Shown here piece by piece: positions 1 to 8,251 of a stretch of 64,000 nucleotides of DNA. The position numbers were made by a program, and so were the translations under genes. The notes beneath the pieces were generated by a model. That model was not told the DNA's origin. It ran no database searches and saw only the letters and a program-made list of their open reading frames with translations. This DNA is from Hyphomicrobiaceae bacterium (GTDB lineage Bacteria > Pseudomonadota > Alphaproteobacteria > Rhizobiales > Hyphomicrobiaceae), in contig JAGRKV010000052.1 in NCBI GenBank assembly GCA_020442165.1, forward strand, positions 1-64,000, in the 5' to 3' direction. Numbering within the stretch: the stretch's first letter is position 1; each line of letters opens with the position of its first letter.

Positions 1-1
1 C

Positions 2-1264
2 AAGCAGTTCGTGCTCGACGGCAACGAGGGCGTCGACTTCGTTCTGTGCGAGATCGGCGGCACGGTGGGCGACATCGAGGCGCTGCCGTTCTTCGAGGCG
101 ATCCGCCAGCTGGGCAACGAGCTGCCGCGCCATTCGTGCGTCTACATCCACCTGACGCTGCTGCCGTGGATTCCGTCTGCTGGCGAGTTGAAGACCAAGC
201 CGACGCAGCACTCGGTCAAGGAGCTGCGCTCGATCGGCATCCAGCCCGACATCCTGATGTGCCGCGCCGACCGCGAGATGCCGAAGGCGGAACGCAAAAA
301 GATCGCGCTCTTCTGCAACGTGCGCGAGGAAGCCGTCATCCAGGCGCTCGACGTGAAGTCGATCTACGACGTGCCGCTTGCCTATCACCGCGAGGGCCTC
401 GACCAGCAGGTTCTGGAAGCGTTCGGCATCACCGGCGCGCCGCAGCCCGACTTGAGCCGCTGGCAGTCTATTTCGCAGAACGTCGCCAACCCGGAAGGTG
501 AGGTGACGATTGCCATTGTCGGCAAGTACACCGGCCTCAAGGACGCCTACAAATCGCTGATCGAGGCGCTGGTGCATGGCGGCATCGCCAACCGCGTCAA
601 GGTGCATTTGGAATGGATCGAGGCGGAGGTGTTCGAGCGCGAGGACCCCGCACCCTATCTGGAAGGCGTCGACGGCATCCTCGTTCCGGGCGGGTTTGGC
701 GAGCGTGGTGCTGAAGGCAAGATCCTCGCCGCCAAGTTCGCGCGCGAGCGCAAGGTGCCCTACTTCGGCATCTGCTTTGGCATGCAGATGGCGTGCATCG
801 AGGCGGCGCGCAATCTGGCGGGTGTTGCGGGCGCGTCGTCGACGGAGTTCGGTCCATCGAGTGAACCTGTTGTCGGCCTGATGACGGAGTGGATGCGCGG
901 CAACGAGTTGGAGCAGCGACGTTCGGGCGGCGATCTCGGCGGCACGATGCGGCTTGGCGCCTATGAGGCGCGGCTCGCCGACGGCAGCCGTATTGCGCAG
1001 ATGTATGGCTCGAACCACATCTCAGAGCGCCACCGCCACCGCTACGAGGTTAACACCGGCTATCGCGAGCGGCTGGAGAATGCGGGCCTGCGTTTTGCCG
1101 GCACGTCACCTGATGGGCTGCTGCCGGAGACGGTCGAATATCCCGACCATCCCTGGTTCATCGGCGTGCAATATCACCCCGAGCTGAAGTCCCGCCCCTT
1201 CGACCCGCATCCCTTGTTCCGCAGCTTCATTGCGGCGGCGGTGGAGCAGAGCAGGTTGGTGTAG
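2..1264 (+). CDS. pyrG: CTP synthase, C-terminal part (5' end outside window)
   Basis: Makes CTP from UTP, ATP and glutamine in the cytoplasm. The reading frame is already open at base 2, so the start lies before the window. The visible 420 residues cover the end of the synthase domain ([17 protein letters not shown] region) and the whole class I glutamine amidotransferase domain. The nucleophile Cys is in GICFGMQ (codon 773-775), and the C-terminal His-Glu pair is in YHPELKSRP. The GTG at 11 is internal to the frame and is not the true start. The stop overlaps a possible GTG start of the next gene by one base. In other alphaproteobacteria pyrG often lies close to kdsA and eno; here kdsA is about 5 kb away, with accessory genes between. 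Confidence 0.97.
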   Translation, partial: KQFVLDGNEGVDFVLCEIGGTVGDIEALPFFEAIRQLGNELPRHSCVYIHLTLLPWIPSAGELKTKPTQHSVKELRSIGIQPDILMCRADREMPKAERKKIALFCNVREEAVIQALDVKSIYDVPLAYHREGLDQQVLEAFGITGAPQPDLSRWQSISQNVANPEGEVTIAIVGKYTGLKDAYKSLIEALVHGGIANRVKVHLEWIEAEVFEREDPAPYLEGVDGILVPGGFGERGAEGKILAAKFARERKVPYFGICFGMQMACIEAARNLAGVAGASSTEFGPSSEPVVGLMTEWMRGNELEQRRSGGDLGGTMRLGAYEARLADGSRIAQMYGSNHISERHRHRYEVNTGYRERLENAGLRFAGTSPDGLLPETVEYPDHPWFIGVQYHPELKSRPFDPHPLFRSFIAAAVEQSRLV

Positions 1265-1968
1265 TGGATTCGGCTATGACAGATTTGGTCTCTGCATCAA
1301 TCGTGAAACCGGTAGTTGATGCATTCCTTGCGTTACGTCGCTTGTGGAAGGGTCGACGCGGCCAGCTAAAGCCAGAAGAGATTGTTCAGCTGCGCCTTAC
1401 ATGGAAGCCAATTTTCGACGAGTGGCTAATGCAAATGCGCCGCAAAAACATTGGCCGGGATGTGACGGTAAAGGATGTGCGGCGCCTCGATGAATACCCG
1501 GAAGTTAACGAAGACATTCAAGGCATTTCGCCGTGGTTCCGCGCCGGTCTAGTGGCCACCAATGACCGCGGGCTTTTACTTCTGTTGGACTGGGTTAGTC
1601 TATCTGATGAAGCTCTGGACTTTTTGCAGCTCCAAGGCATTCGAGAAGATAATGCTAAAGAAACTGGCAACGCTGCACTTGTCGGTTATGTGCCATTCGA
1701 GCAGGTTGTCCAATTTGACAAGAACGGTGACGACTATTCTACTCGCCCATCCCTGTATCTCCATTTCGATGCCAAACGCGAGGGGCCTTATGAGAGGATC
1801 GCACTCTGTATTCGCAAGGAAATGAAGGATTGCGGTGCGGAGTGGTATTCTGAGATTTGCGAAATCGACGAATATAGAGATGCGTGTCTGAAGCTAGGCA
1901 TAGAACTATATTGGCTTAAGCCTCCGAATGAATGGGGCGTATGGCGGGTGAATCGGTCTGCAAAATAG
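1264..1968 (+). CDS. Hypothetical protein, lower-GC gene overlapping pyrG
   Basis: I do not recognise the family. The frame encodes about 234 residues from GTG at 1264, or 230 from ATG at 1276; a weak purine-rich stretch (agcagg) 9 bases before 1264 favours the GTG. There is no signal peptide or clear membrane segment. The protein is mixed alpha/beta in appearance, with many charged residues and several Trp (for example a DEWL segment and a C-terminal WGVWRVN). The gene is visibly richer in A and T than pyrG upstream and uses codons such as tta, aat and aga that neighbours avoid, which suggests recent acquisition. It has no functional neighbour and is followed by an island of palindromic repeats. 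Confidence 0.65.
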   Translation: MDSAMTDLVSASIVKPVVDAFLALRRLWKGRRGQLKPEEIVQLRLTWKPIFDEWLMQMRRKNIGRDVTVKDVRRLDEYPEVNEDIQGISPWFRAGLVATNDRGLLLLLDWVSLSDEALDFLQLQGIREDNAKETGNAALVGYVPFEQVVQFDKNGDDYSTRPSLYLHFDAKREGPYERIALCIRKEMKDCGAEWYSEICEIDEYRDACLKLGIELYWLKPPNEWGVWRVNRSAK

Positions 1969-1998
1969 CCTCCAGCGTTTCGTCACACGCACTCGCCC

Positions 1999-2490
1999 CT
2001 GTAATCCTCGGGCTTGTCCCGAGGACCCAGGGTGCCGCACGCGAAGGCCGGGCTGTTGCGGCTCTGACATTTCAAGTCACATGGAATTTGCCTTGCTGCG
2101 CGCTGGATGGTCGGGACGAGCCCGACCATGACACCCTTGGTGTTTAATGCGGCGGCATGAGCGCGACTTTCGCCGGGTTGCGCGATGGATCCTCGGCATG
2201 AAGCCGAGGATGACACGTCGCGGTCCGGAGAAGGCGGCGATATATGCAAGCAATTCACTCCGGCACAGCAAACACCACACCCGTCATCCCGGCGCAGGCC
2301 GGGATCCAGGCTAGTCTCTGCACATTCGACTTGTGCGATAGAGATGCAAACGCGCAGCGAGGGTGGCCGTTATTGCCAGCTGTGTGTTTGATGCCAGGTG
2401 TCTAGGTTCCCACCTTCGCGGGAATGACGTTGGCATCGCGGGTTCGCACTACATCGCCAACTCCCGTCATCCCATCCTGAGATGGCATGA
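1999..2490. repeat. Cluster of REP-like intergenic palindromes
   Basis: The roughly 600-base gap between the lower-GC gene and the deoxyribosyltransferase gene carries at least five short GC-rich hairpins of the kind that follow genes in many alphaproteobacteria. They are at 2005-2025 (TCCTCGGG arms), 2107-2129 (ATGGTCGGG arms), 2189-2211 (ATCCTCGGC arms), 2286-2305 (ATCCCGGC arms) and 2407-2424 (TTCCC.CGCGGGAA). A weaker one lies at about 2466-2490. Several are followed or preceded by a TGAC or GTCATCC tag, so they look like related REP units rather than random hairpins. No ORF here looks coding. Confidence 0.75.
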
Positions 2491-2565
2491 GGACGCGGGT
2501 GCTCCTGACATTCGCTTTCGATTGGTGCAATTTCGTTGGCAAACAAGCAATGCTATCGAACGGGG

Positions 2566-3147
2566 ATGACGCTGCCGATGTTGAAGGTCTATCTCGCCGG
2601 GCCTGAGGTGTTTCTGCCGGACTTCGGCAAGCCCGTGTTCGACGCCAAGAAGGCGATGTGCGCGGCCTTCGGTTTTGAGGGCGTTTCACCGATGGACGGG
2701 GACCTCGACCTTGAAGGTCTGGCGCCGTTCCAGCAGGGCATCGCCATCTATCGCGGCAACCTCGCGCACATGGACGGGTGCAACGCCGTCATCGCAAACA
2801 TGACTCCGTTTCGCGGTGTCAGCATGGATGCGGGGACCGCGTTCGAGATGGGCTACATGGCGGCGAGGGGCAAGCCGGTGCTCGGCTACACGCACGCCGT
2901 CGATGGCTATGCCGAACGCTGCGTTCGCTATTATGGGCAGGGCGCTGGCAGTGTGCTCGACGGTTACAGCGCGGGCACTTCCATCGAGCGCTTTGACATG
3001 GCCGACAACCTGATGATGGTGGGTGCGGTGGATGTGGCGGGGTTCCGCGTGCGCAGCGTCAGTGCGCCCGATGGCGAGGAGCTGACGTCGCTTGCCGGAT
3101 TCGAGCAGTGTCTCGCCGATCTCAAGAAGGTGCGTGGGGCAGGCTAA
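2566..3147 (+). CDS. Nucleoside 2-deoxyribosyltransferase family protein
   Basis: Members of this family cleave or exchange the N-glycosidic bond of (deoxy)nucleosides in the cytoplasm, either in salvage or as house-cleaning hydrolases. The N-terminus has the family signature KVYLAGPEVFLPD. The middle has the region supplying the catalytic Glu, DAGTAFEMGYMAARGKPV, and an NAVIANMTPFRG segment typical of the fold. Length is about 193 residues, slightly longer than the family's usual 150-180, with a short C-terminal extension. ATG 2566 follows a GGGG run; ATG 2578 begins only four residues before the conserved KVYLAGPEVF and is an alternative. It stands alone between the repeat island and a small secreted protein gene. 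The exact substrate cannot be read from sequence. Confidence 0.85.
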   Translation: MTLPMLKVYLAGPEVFLPDFGKPVFDAKKAMCAAFGFEGVSPMDGDLDLEGLAPFQQGIAIYRGNLAHMDGCNAVIANMTPFRGVSMDAGTAFEMGYMAARGKPVLGYTHAVDGYAERCVRYYGQGAGSVLDGYSAGTSIERFDMADNLMMVGAVDVAGFRVRSVSAPDGEELTSLAGFEQCLADLKKVRGAG

Positions 3148-3217
3148 ATTGCGCTGAACCTTTCTCCCGCTCATTGCGACCAACGCTCATGGAACGCAAT
3201 TTAGAGGAGAAAACCCC

Positions 3218-3502
3218 ATGACGGTGAAGATGCTGGCGGCCGTCGCCGCCGTTGCCGCGCTGGCCAGTTTCGCCCAGGCTCCCGCCGCCGATGCTGGTCC
3301 GTTCAAGCGCGGTGCCAAGGCCGCGCACGCCCAAAAGTTCGTGGCCGCCAAGCGCGTCGCCCGGGCACGGTTCGGCGGTGCTGGGAAGCTCAGCAGCGGC
3401 CGTCGCCCCCAGGCCAATCCTGGGCAGGCGGGCGTCAACTACGCGCTCGCTCTCTATGTTCGCCGGTGCCTCGACAACATCCTGCCGGAGTGCCCGAAGT
3501 GA
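3218..3502 (+). CDS. Small secreted basic protein, unknown function
   Basis: A 94-residue protein with a clear Sec signal peptide (residues 1-26, Ala/Val-rich core ending near ADA-GPF). The mature part is strongly basic: Lys, Arg, Ala and Gly rich in its first half, with two Cys near the C-terminus (RRCLDN and PECPK) that could form a disulfide in the periplasm. A good ribosome site (GAGGAGAAAA) lies just before ATG 3218. I recognise no domain. It is probably a lineage-specific periplasmic protein; its true role is unknown. Confidence 0.7.
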   Translation: MTVKMLAAVAAVAALASFAQAPAADAGPFKRGAKAAHAQKFVAAKRVARARFGGAGKLSSGRRPQANPGQAGVNYALALYVRRCLDNILPECPK

Positions 3503-3542
3503 TGGTTGTCGGGCAGTGCCAGCGTTGATCCTTGAAAACAAT

Positions 3543-3572
3543 TGCGCCGCCCGGTCGATGGCTGGGCGGCGT
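3543..3572. terminator. Hairpin between converging genes
   Basis: A GC-rich inverted repeat (CGCCGCCC 3545-3552 pairing with GGGCGGCG 3564-3571) lies between the small secreted protein gene (+) and scpB (-). There is no T run on the plus strand. On the minus strand the stem is followed by AATTGTTTT, so it would work best as a terminator for scpB. Confidence 0.4.
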
Positions 3573-3608
3573 GTTGGCTGTGGCGTAGGGGGCTGGATTG
3601 CGCGCCCG

Positions 3609-4388
3609 TCACCGACCCTCGAAAACAGGCTTCCTCTTCTCCTTGAAGGCGCGGATGCCCTCGCGATAATCGGCGCTGTCATAGACGACGCGGCGGAGGC
3701 CCTGCACGCGCTCGAAGCCCTGCGGACTCATCGGGTGGGCGCCTGCCAGAATGCGCAATTGCTCCTTCATGACCGAAATGGCGAGCGGCGCATTGCCGGC
3801 GATCGTGTGAGCGATGGCGTTCGTCACCGCTTCTAGCTCGTCGGCCGGGACGATGCGGTTAATCATGCCAAGGCGTTCGGCGCGCGCGGCTGGAATGGGC
3901 TCGGCCGTGAACGTCATCTCCTTGACGATGCGGAAGGGGGCGGCGTTGAGAAATGTCAGCATGCCGGAGACATTGTAGGGCACGCCCAGCTTGGCCGGCG
4001 TCAGCGCGAACGTGGCTGTGTCGGCGGCGACGATGAGATCGCAGGCGAGCACGACCTCGCAGGCTCCGCCCCACACGCCGCCTTCGATCATGGCAATGAC
4101 CGGTGAGGGGTGCTGCTCGATGGCCCGCACAAGGTGGCGCAAGGGATCGTCCCAGCCCAGCGGATCGCGGCGGCCTTCGGGCAGCTCGGAGACATCGTGC
4201 CCTGCCGACCAGACCTTTGCACCAGCGGGCGCGCGGATAACGACGGCGCGGCAGCTTTCCTTTGCCAGCCGGGCGAGGCCGTCGATGACCGCCTTGACGA
4301 GTTCGTCGGAGAGAGCGTTGCGCTTTTCGGGATGGTTGAGCGTGATCCAGCCTATGTGGCCTTCGCAGCGGATCTGGATGCGGTCCAT
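3609..4388 (-). CDS. scpB: Methylmalonyl-CoA decarboxylase (crotonase superfamily)
   Basis: Decarboxylates methylmalonyl-CoA to propionyl-CoA. The protein is 259 residues, the usual length, and matches E. coli ScpB/YgfG along its whole length as I recall that sequence. Shared blocks include VWSAGHDVSELP, GRRDPLGWDDPLR, IEGGVWGGACEVV, LTPAKLGVPYN and the C-terminal RRVVYDSADYREG. These separate it from ordinary enoyl-CoA hydratases, which lack the HD..ELP..GRDPL block. The oxyanion-hole glycines are in SAGHD and VWGGA. In E. coli the gene sits with scpA (mutase) and scpC (CoA transferase); neither is adjacent here, so it may serve propionyl-CoA or methylmalonyl-CoA balance in another pathway. 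It is monocistronic on the minus strand. Confidence 0.88.
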   Translation of the reverse strand: MDRIQIRCEGHIGWITLNHPEKRNALSDELVKAVIDGLARLAKESCRAVVIRAPAGAKVWSAGHDVSELPEGRRDPLGWDDPLRHLVRAIEQHPSPVIAMIEGGVWGGACEVVLACDLIVAADTATFALTPAKLGVPYNVSGMLTFLNAAPFRIVKEMTFTAEPIPAARAERLGMINRIVPADELEAVTNAIAHTIAGNAPLAISVMKEQLRILAGAHPMSPQGFERVQGLRRVVYDSADYREGIRAFKEKRKPVFEGR

Positions 4389-4523
4389 GGGTGCGTTCCT
4401 CGACTGAATAGAGGCAACGCTAGCGCGTGGCGGCTTGCATCACAATTGAGCGGGCGATGTAGCTTCGCACCGGCTAACCGTCGTGTTGAACGGGGTCGGC
4501 TGCGATAGCTGAATTGGCCTGGT

Positions 4524-5372
4524 TCAATCGCGTGCCGCTGTCTGCTGCGGCCGGGATGCGCCAGGCCAGGCGATTTCCTGGATGAATTTGCGGCGGATTG
4601 CGCGGGCGAAATCCTCATAGCCCTCCGCCGTGATGACGAATGCGCCGGGTCCGCCCATGACGTGTTGTTCGTACCACATGGTGAGCGTGCGCGCGTCTTC
4701 CTTGGAGGGTAACGGAAATTCGCTCTGCGTGGAGCCGGGCGCGCGGTTCCAACGCTCAATTTCGCTCTCCTTGCCATCCTCCAGGATCGGCAGGCCGTTG
4801 ATGATGACTCCATCCTGCACCAGCCGGTTGCGCAGATCATCGACGTACTGGAGCGATGTGCAGTTGTCTGGACCGTCGCCCGACACGTCGATCACCACAC
4901 GGTCGGCCTTCACCGGCAGAGGTTTCAACGTCACGTCGGAGAGATATTTCAGCAGCCGGCCGACGCAGGTGTATTCGCCATTGGCTGAGGGCAAAGAGCG
5001 CAGCATCTTGGCCACCGCCGCGGCGTCGGATGCGCTGGCAATCCACGTCCATGGCAGCAGAACCTTGGGCCGGTCGGCCCAGCCGATCAACGTGAACAGT
5101 ATGGCGTGGCGCGGGCCGGACGTGACAACGCGGATGACGTCCTTGTCTTCCAGCGCCTGGGCGATGCCTTCCATCTGCAGGCGATAGCGGTCCTCATCGA
5201 CGGACTGGGAAATGTCGACGGCCATGACGAGGGCGGTGTCGACGGCATCCTCGGCGGCTGCCGTTTGTGTCGAGAGACAGAACGCCAGTGCGCACGCAAC
5301 AAGGAGTGCGCATGCCATCCTTGCGTATCGTGCCCCATCGGCGCGGTGCGTGTTTGGTCTGCAGTCGTGCAT
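4524..5372 (-). CDS. DUF1194 secreted VWA-like protein
   Basis: Periplasmic protein of the DUF1194 family, a von Willebrand factor A-like fold common in Rhizobiales; function unknown. After an N-terminal signal segment (MACALLVACALAF core, cut near TAAAED) comes the family start VDTALVMAVDISQSVDEDRY, with a MIDAS-type DxSxS motif. Later blocks are VDVSGDGPDNC-like (VVIDVSGDGPDNC) and INGLPILED, ending in a GPGAFV..A.GYEDFA..I..K block that is typical of the family. The first ATG (5372) adds about 20 residues before the signal core; ATG 5318 is an alternative start. About 110 bases separate it from the downstream gene in the same direction, a secreted M15-type peptidase. Confidence 0.82.
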   Translation of the reverse strand: MHDCRPNTHRADGARYARMACALLVACALAFCLSTQTAAAEDAVDTALVMAVDISQSVDEDRYRLQMEGIAQALEDKDVIRVVTSGPRHAILFTLIGWADRPKVLLPWTWIASASDAAAVAKMLRSLPSANGEYTCVGRLLKYLSDVTLKPLPVKADRVVIDVSGDGPDNCTSLQYVDDLRNRLVQDGVIINGLPILEDGKESEIERWNRAPGSTQSEFPLPSKEDARTLTMWYEQHVMGGPGAFVITAEGYEDFARAIRRKFIQEIAWPGASRPQQTAARD

Positions 5373-5485
5373 CACGAAGAGGCTCGAATGTTGGCCTGGT
5401 ATCCAACATCCGAGCCTAGCAGCGGCCAGTGCTCATGCAAGCATGTTCTGGCGGCATCGTGATAGAGGCGCCCGTGTGTGGGCGG

Positions 5486-5872
5486 CTACTGGCAATGATG
5501 GAATCGCACGCGCGGACCGGTGTCGATGTGGATGTGGTGCATGTTGCACGAATAGGTTCCGACACCGCCGTTGTGATGCTGCTTCAGCCAGGCGGCAACC
5601 TGACGATACTTGCCGCGGGGCGGGTTGAAATCTACCGCGCGGCAGGACGCATGGTAGCTCTTTCGACCAGATCCGGCGATGCGCGCGCCCGGGCGATGCG
5701 CCGAGATCACCTGGACGGGGCCGAACTTGCTGCGGATCTGGCTCAGGACCGAGCGCAAGCTGCCGGGCATGCATTCGGCTTGTGCTTGAGAGGCCGGAAC
5801 GGCGGCTGTGGCGATGAGCGCGAGCGTTGCGAGCGCACCGACGCGAAACATTACGTGCGATCGGTTTGTCAT
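5486..5872 (-). CDS. Secreted M15A-type peptidase (D-Ala-D-Ala carboxypeptidase family)
   Basis: A 128-residue periplasmic protein with a signal peptide (cut near SQA-QAE). The zinc-site motifs of the M15/VanY-like peptidase fold are visible: HASCRAVDFNPP supplies the His and Asp ligands, and HHIHIDTGPR near the C-terminus supplies the catalytic and third-ligand region. Small M15A proteins of this kind are thought to trim peptidoglycan stem peptides. Two Cys pairs may form disulfides. The start ATG 5872 has a strong ribosome site (GGGGAG, 7 bases away). It is divergent from kdsA, with a 274-base shared upstream region. Confidence 0.8.
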   Translation of the reverse strand: MTNRSHVMFRVGALATLALIATAAVPASQAQAECMPGSLRSVLSQIRSKFGPVQVISAHRPGARIAGSGRKSYHASCRAVDFNPPRGKYRQVAAWLKQHHNGGVGTYSCNMHHIHIDTGPRVRFHHCQ

Positions 5873-6146
5873 GAGAGTGCTCCCCTTTATTGCAACAGGT
5901 GCCCCACTGGTGTGGGGCGCGTGGTTGGCTAACGCACGCGATGGGGTCGATCACAAGGCAAGGGCGGCAAAATGCGGCGATTTGTCTTCAAAAACAGCGA
6001 TTTACCGAAACATTCAGCAACATTGCGTGAGATAAATGCGGTCCTGGCTGCGGCGAAATGGATGCTGACGGGGGCGCGTCATTAGCCTGGGGAATGGAGT
6101 CTTCCATGGGCTCGCGGGATGCTGCTGCGCGCGCTATAAGCGCGTC

Positions 6147-7004
6147 ATGACAAAGCTTGATGCAATCGCCCCTGATCGTATGGTTCGGATCGGCAATGTT
6201 GAGTTTGGCAACGATCTGCCGATCAGCGTTTTTGCCGGTCCTTGCCAGATGGAAAGCCGCAGCCATGCCCTAGAAATGGCTGCCGCGCTGAAGGAGATCG
6301 CCGGACAGTCCGGTTTCGGCCTCGTCTACAAGTCGAGCTTCGACAAGGCCAACCGGACTTCGCTTGGCGGTGCGCGCGGGCTTGGTCTCGACAAGGCGCT
6401 GGCGGTGTTTGCCGAAATCCGCGAGACGCTGGGTTTGCCTGTGGTGACGGACGTACACGAGGCCGCGCAATGTGCTGTGCTGGCCGAAGTCGTGGATGTG
6501 CTGCAGATCCCTGCATTCCTGTGCCGGCAGACCGATCTGCTGGTGGCAGCGGCGCGCACTGGCAAAGTGGTCAAGATCAAGAAGGGGCAGTTCCTGGCGC
6601 CGTGGGACATGAAGAACGTGGTCGCGAAGGTGACTGGATCGGGCAACACCCAAGTGATGGTCACGGAACGCGGTGTATCGTTCGGCTACAACACGCTGGT
6701 GGTCGACATGCGGGCGCTGGCCATCATGTCGGAGATCGGTGCTCCGGTGATTTTCGATGCAACCCATTCCGTGCAGCAGCCTGGAGGGCAGGGAACAAGC
6801 TCGGGAGGGGATCGACGGTTTGTGCCGGTACTGGCGCGGGCGGCTGTTGCGGTCGGCGTGGCGGGGCTCTTCATCGAGACCCACGAGGCGCCGGACAGGG
6901 CACCGTCAGACGGACCCAACATGGTTCCGCTTTCCGAGTTTGGCGCATTGATGCGCGAACTCATGGATGTCGATCGCGTGGTGAAGGCGCAGCGCAAGGC
7001 GTGA
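6147..7004 (+). CDS. kdsA: 3-deoxy-D-manno-octulosonate 8-phosphate synthase
   Basis: Condenses phosphoenolpyruvate with arabinose 5-phosphate to give KDO 8-phosphate, the first committed step of KDO synthesis for the lipopolysaccharide core. At 285 residues it is full length. Family blocks are seen in order: VFAGPCQMES, KSSFDKANRTS, PVVTDVHE, IPAFLCRQTDLL, KKGQFLAPWDM, ERGVSFGYN, FDATHSVQQPGG and FIETHEAPDRAPSDGPNM. The Cys at position 33 in AGPC marks the metal-dependent class of the enzyme; the metal-independent E. coli type has Asn there. An in-frame ATG at codon 12 (MVRIGN) is an alternative start. Confidence 0.96.
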   Translation: MTKLDAIAPDRMVRIGNVEFGNDLPISVFAGPCQMESRSHALEMAAALKEIAGQSGFGLVYKSSFDKANRTSLGGARGLGLDKALAVFAEIRETLGLPVVTDVHEAAQCAVLAEVVDVLQIPAFLCRQTDLLVAAARTGKVVKIKKGQFLAPWDMKNVVAKVTGSGNTQVMVTERGVSFGYNTLVVDMRALAIMSEIGAPVIFDATHSVQQPGGQGTSSGGDRRFVPVLARAAVAVGVAGLFIETHEAPDRAPSDGPNMVPLSEFGALMRELMDVDRVVKAQRKA

Positions 7005-7054
7005 GTCGATAGATCGGCAATCACGTTCGCCGTGTCTTGCTTTTCGCCCCGGGT

Positions 7055-7816
7055 TCATTCCGGGTTCGCGATCCAACGTGTCGCGGTAAAGTAGGCGTCG
7101 TTGTAGACGCGGACACCCAGCTTGACCACCATGGCCATCGTCCAGGGAAATGCGATTTCGTACCTCTGCTTGGTCAATCCCTTCATGATGCGGTCGACCG
7201 CGGGCTCAAGGCCCATCAGGCCAGGCATGGGGACTTCCAAGTTTTCGGTCATCTGCGTTTCGATGTAGCCCGGGTTGATGATGGTGACGATGATGCCCTT
7301 GTCTTCCAGATCAAAGCGCAGGCATTCGGCCAAGGATTTCAGAGCGGCCTTGCTCGGGGCGTAGTGGGCAGCGCGTGGGAAGCCACGATAACTGGCGAGT
7401 GATCCCATCAGGGCTATGTGGCCGCTGCCGCGCTCAACCATGGCTGGGATCATGGTGGCAAGCGCGTTGCCGATGCCGATCACGTTTGTTTCCATCGTGT
7501 TGCGGAACAATTCGGCGTCGAAGCGCGTCGCCTTCTTGAACGTGCCCACGCCAGCATTCAGAAGGATCAGGTCGGGAATGCCGTGCTGGGCTAAGATCTT
7601 GGACGCTACTTCGTTTGTCGCTTGTACGTCGCGCACGTCCAGGGGATAGGCGGTGATGCCCGGTGTCTCGCGGCAGAGTTCTTCGAGTTTGTCGGCGGAG
7701 CGGGCCGATGCCGCAACATGACATCCAGAGCCTGCGAGGCGCTGGGCGATTGCCCGCCCGAGGCCGCTGGAAGCGCCAGTTAACCACGCCGTTTTCCAGG
7801 GGCCTGGAAGGCTCAT
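7055..7816 (-). CDS. Short-chain dehydrogenase/reductase
   Basis: Classical SDR oxidoreductase of 253 residues using NAD(P)H. The cofactor loop TGASSGLGRAIA follows the first strand, NAGVGTFKK is the NAG motif, and the catalytic tetrad includes the Ser in MGSLAS and the YAPSK Tyr/Lys. The open frame extends upstream to 7960, but ATG 7816 has a strong ribosome site (AGGAGA, 7 bases away) and begins right before the dinucleotide-binding strand, so it is chosen. The substrate is not evident. It converges on kdsA with only 50 bases between the stops. Confidence 0.85.
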   Translation of the reverse strand: MSLPGPWKTAWLTGASSGLGRAIAQRLAGSGCHVAASARSADKLEELCRETPGITAYPLDVRDVQATNEVASKILAQHGIPDLILLNAGVGTFKKATRFDAELFRNTMETNVIGIGNALATMIPAMVERGSGHIALMGSLASYRGFPRAAHYAPSKAALKSLAECLRFDLEDKGIIVTIINPGYIETQMTENLEVPMPGLMGLEPAVDRIMKGLTKQRYEIAFPWTMAMVVKLGVRVYNDAYFTATRWIANPE

Positions 7817-8251
7817 AGACCGTCTCCTGTTGTGATTGTACGAAGCGGTGGGCCGGCTTGCGCGCGGGATTGGCACCACGGCGTGCAATGCGGGGTCAAT
7901 GGTATGCCCGACTACAAGATCACGATGGGCAGTCCAGCGGCAAGGCGCATTCTTCAGCAAACCTTACTTTTGGCGGCCTTCACCATGCCTTGAGAAGTCT
8001 GTCTCGCGTGGGCAGCTCCCTAAATGACCTCGCGGCGGCGGCTGGCCAATGGCACCTGTTTGCTCCGGATGGTTGCCTCGCTGGTTGGTGAGGGCATGCA
8101 CGCAAATCGCGGTTGGCTAAAAGTCGCATTCTGACCTGGCGGTGTTGTCTGGCGGACGTCAGGCGTCTATCGCGTTTTCACGTTGCGGCATCCCGCAGGC
8201 CGAACTAGCGTTGCGGTCTTCAGCCAAGCCAGTGGTTTTCAGGGGGAACTC
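7817..8251. other. Intergenic region between divergent SDR gene and pgk
   Basis: This 435-base stretch should hold the promoters of both the SDR gene (-) and pgk (+). I see no convincing small gene, RNA gene or hairpin. The short ORFs in it are out of keeping with local codon use and lack ribosome sites. Confidence 0.5.
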
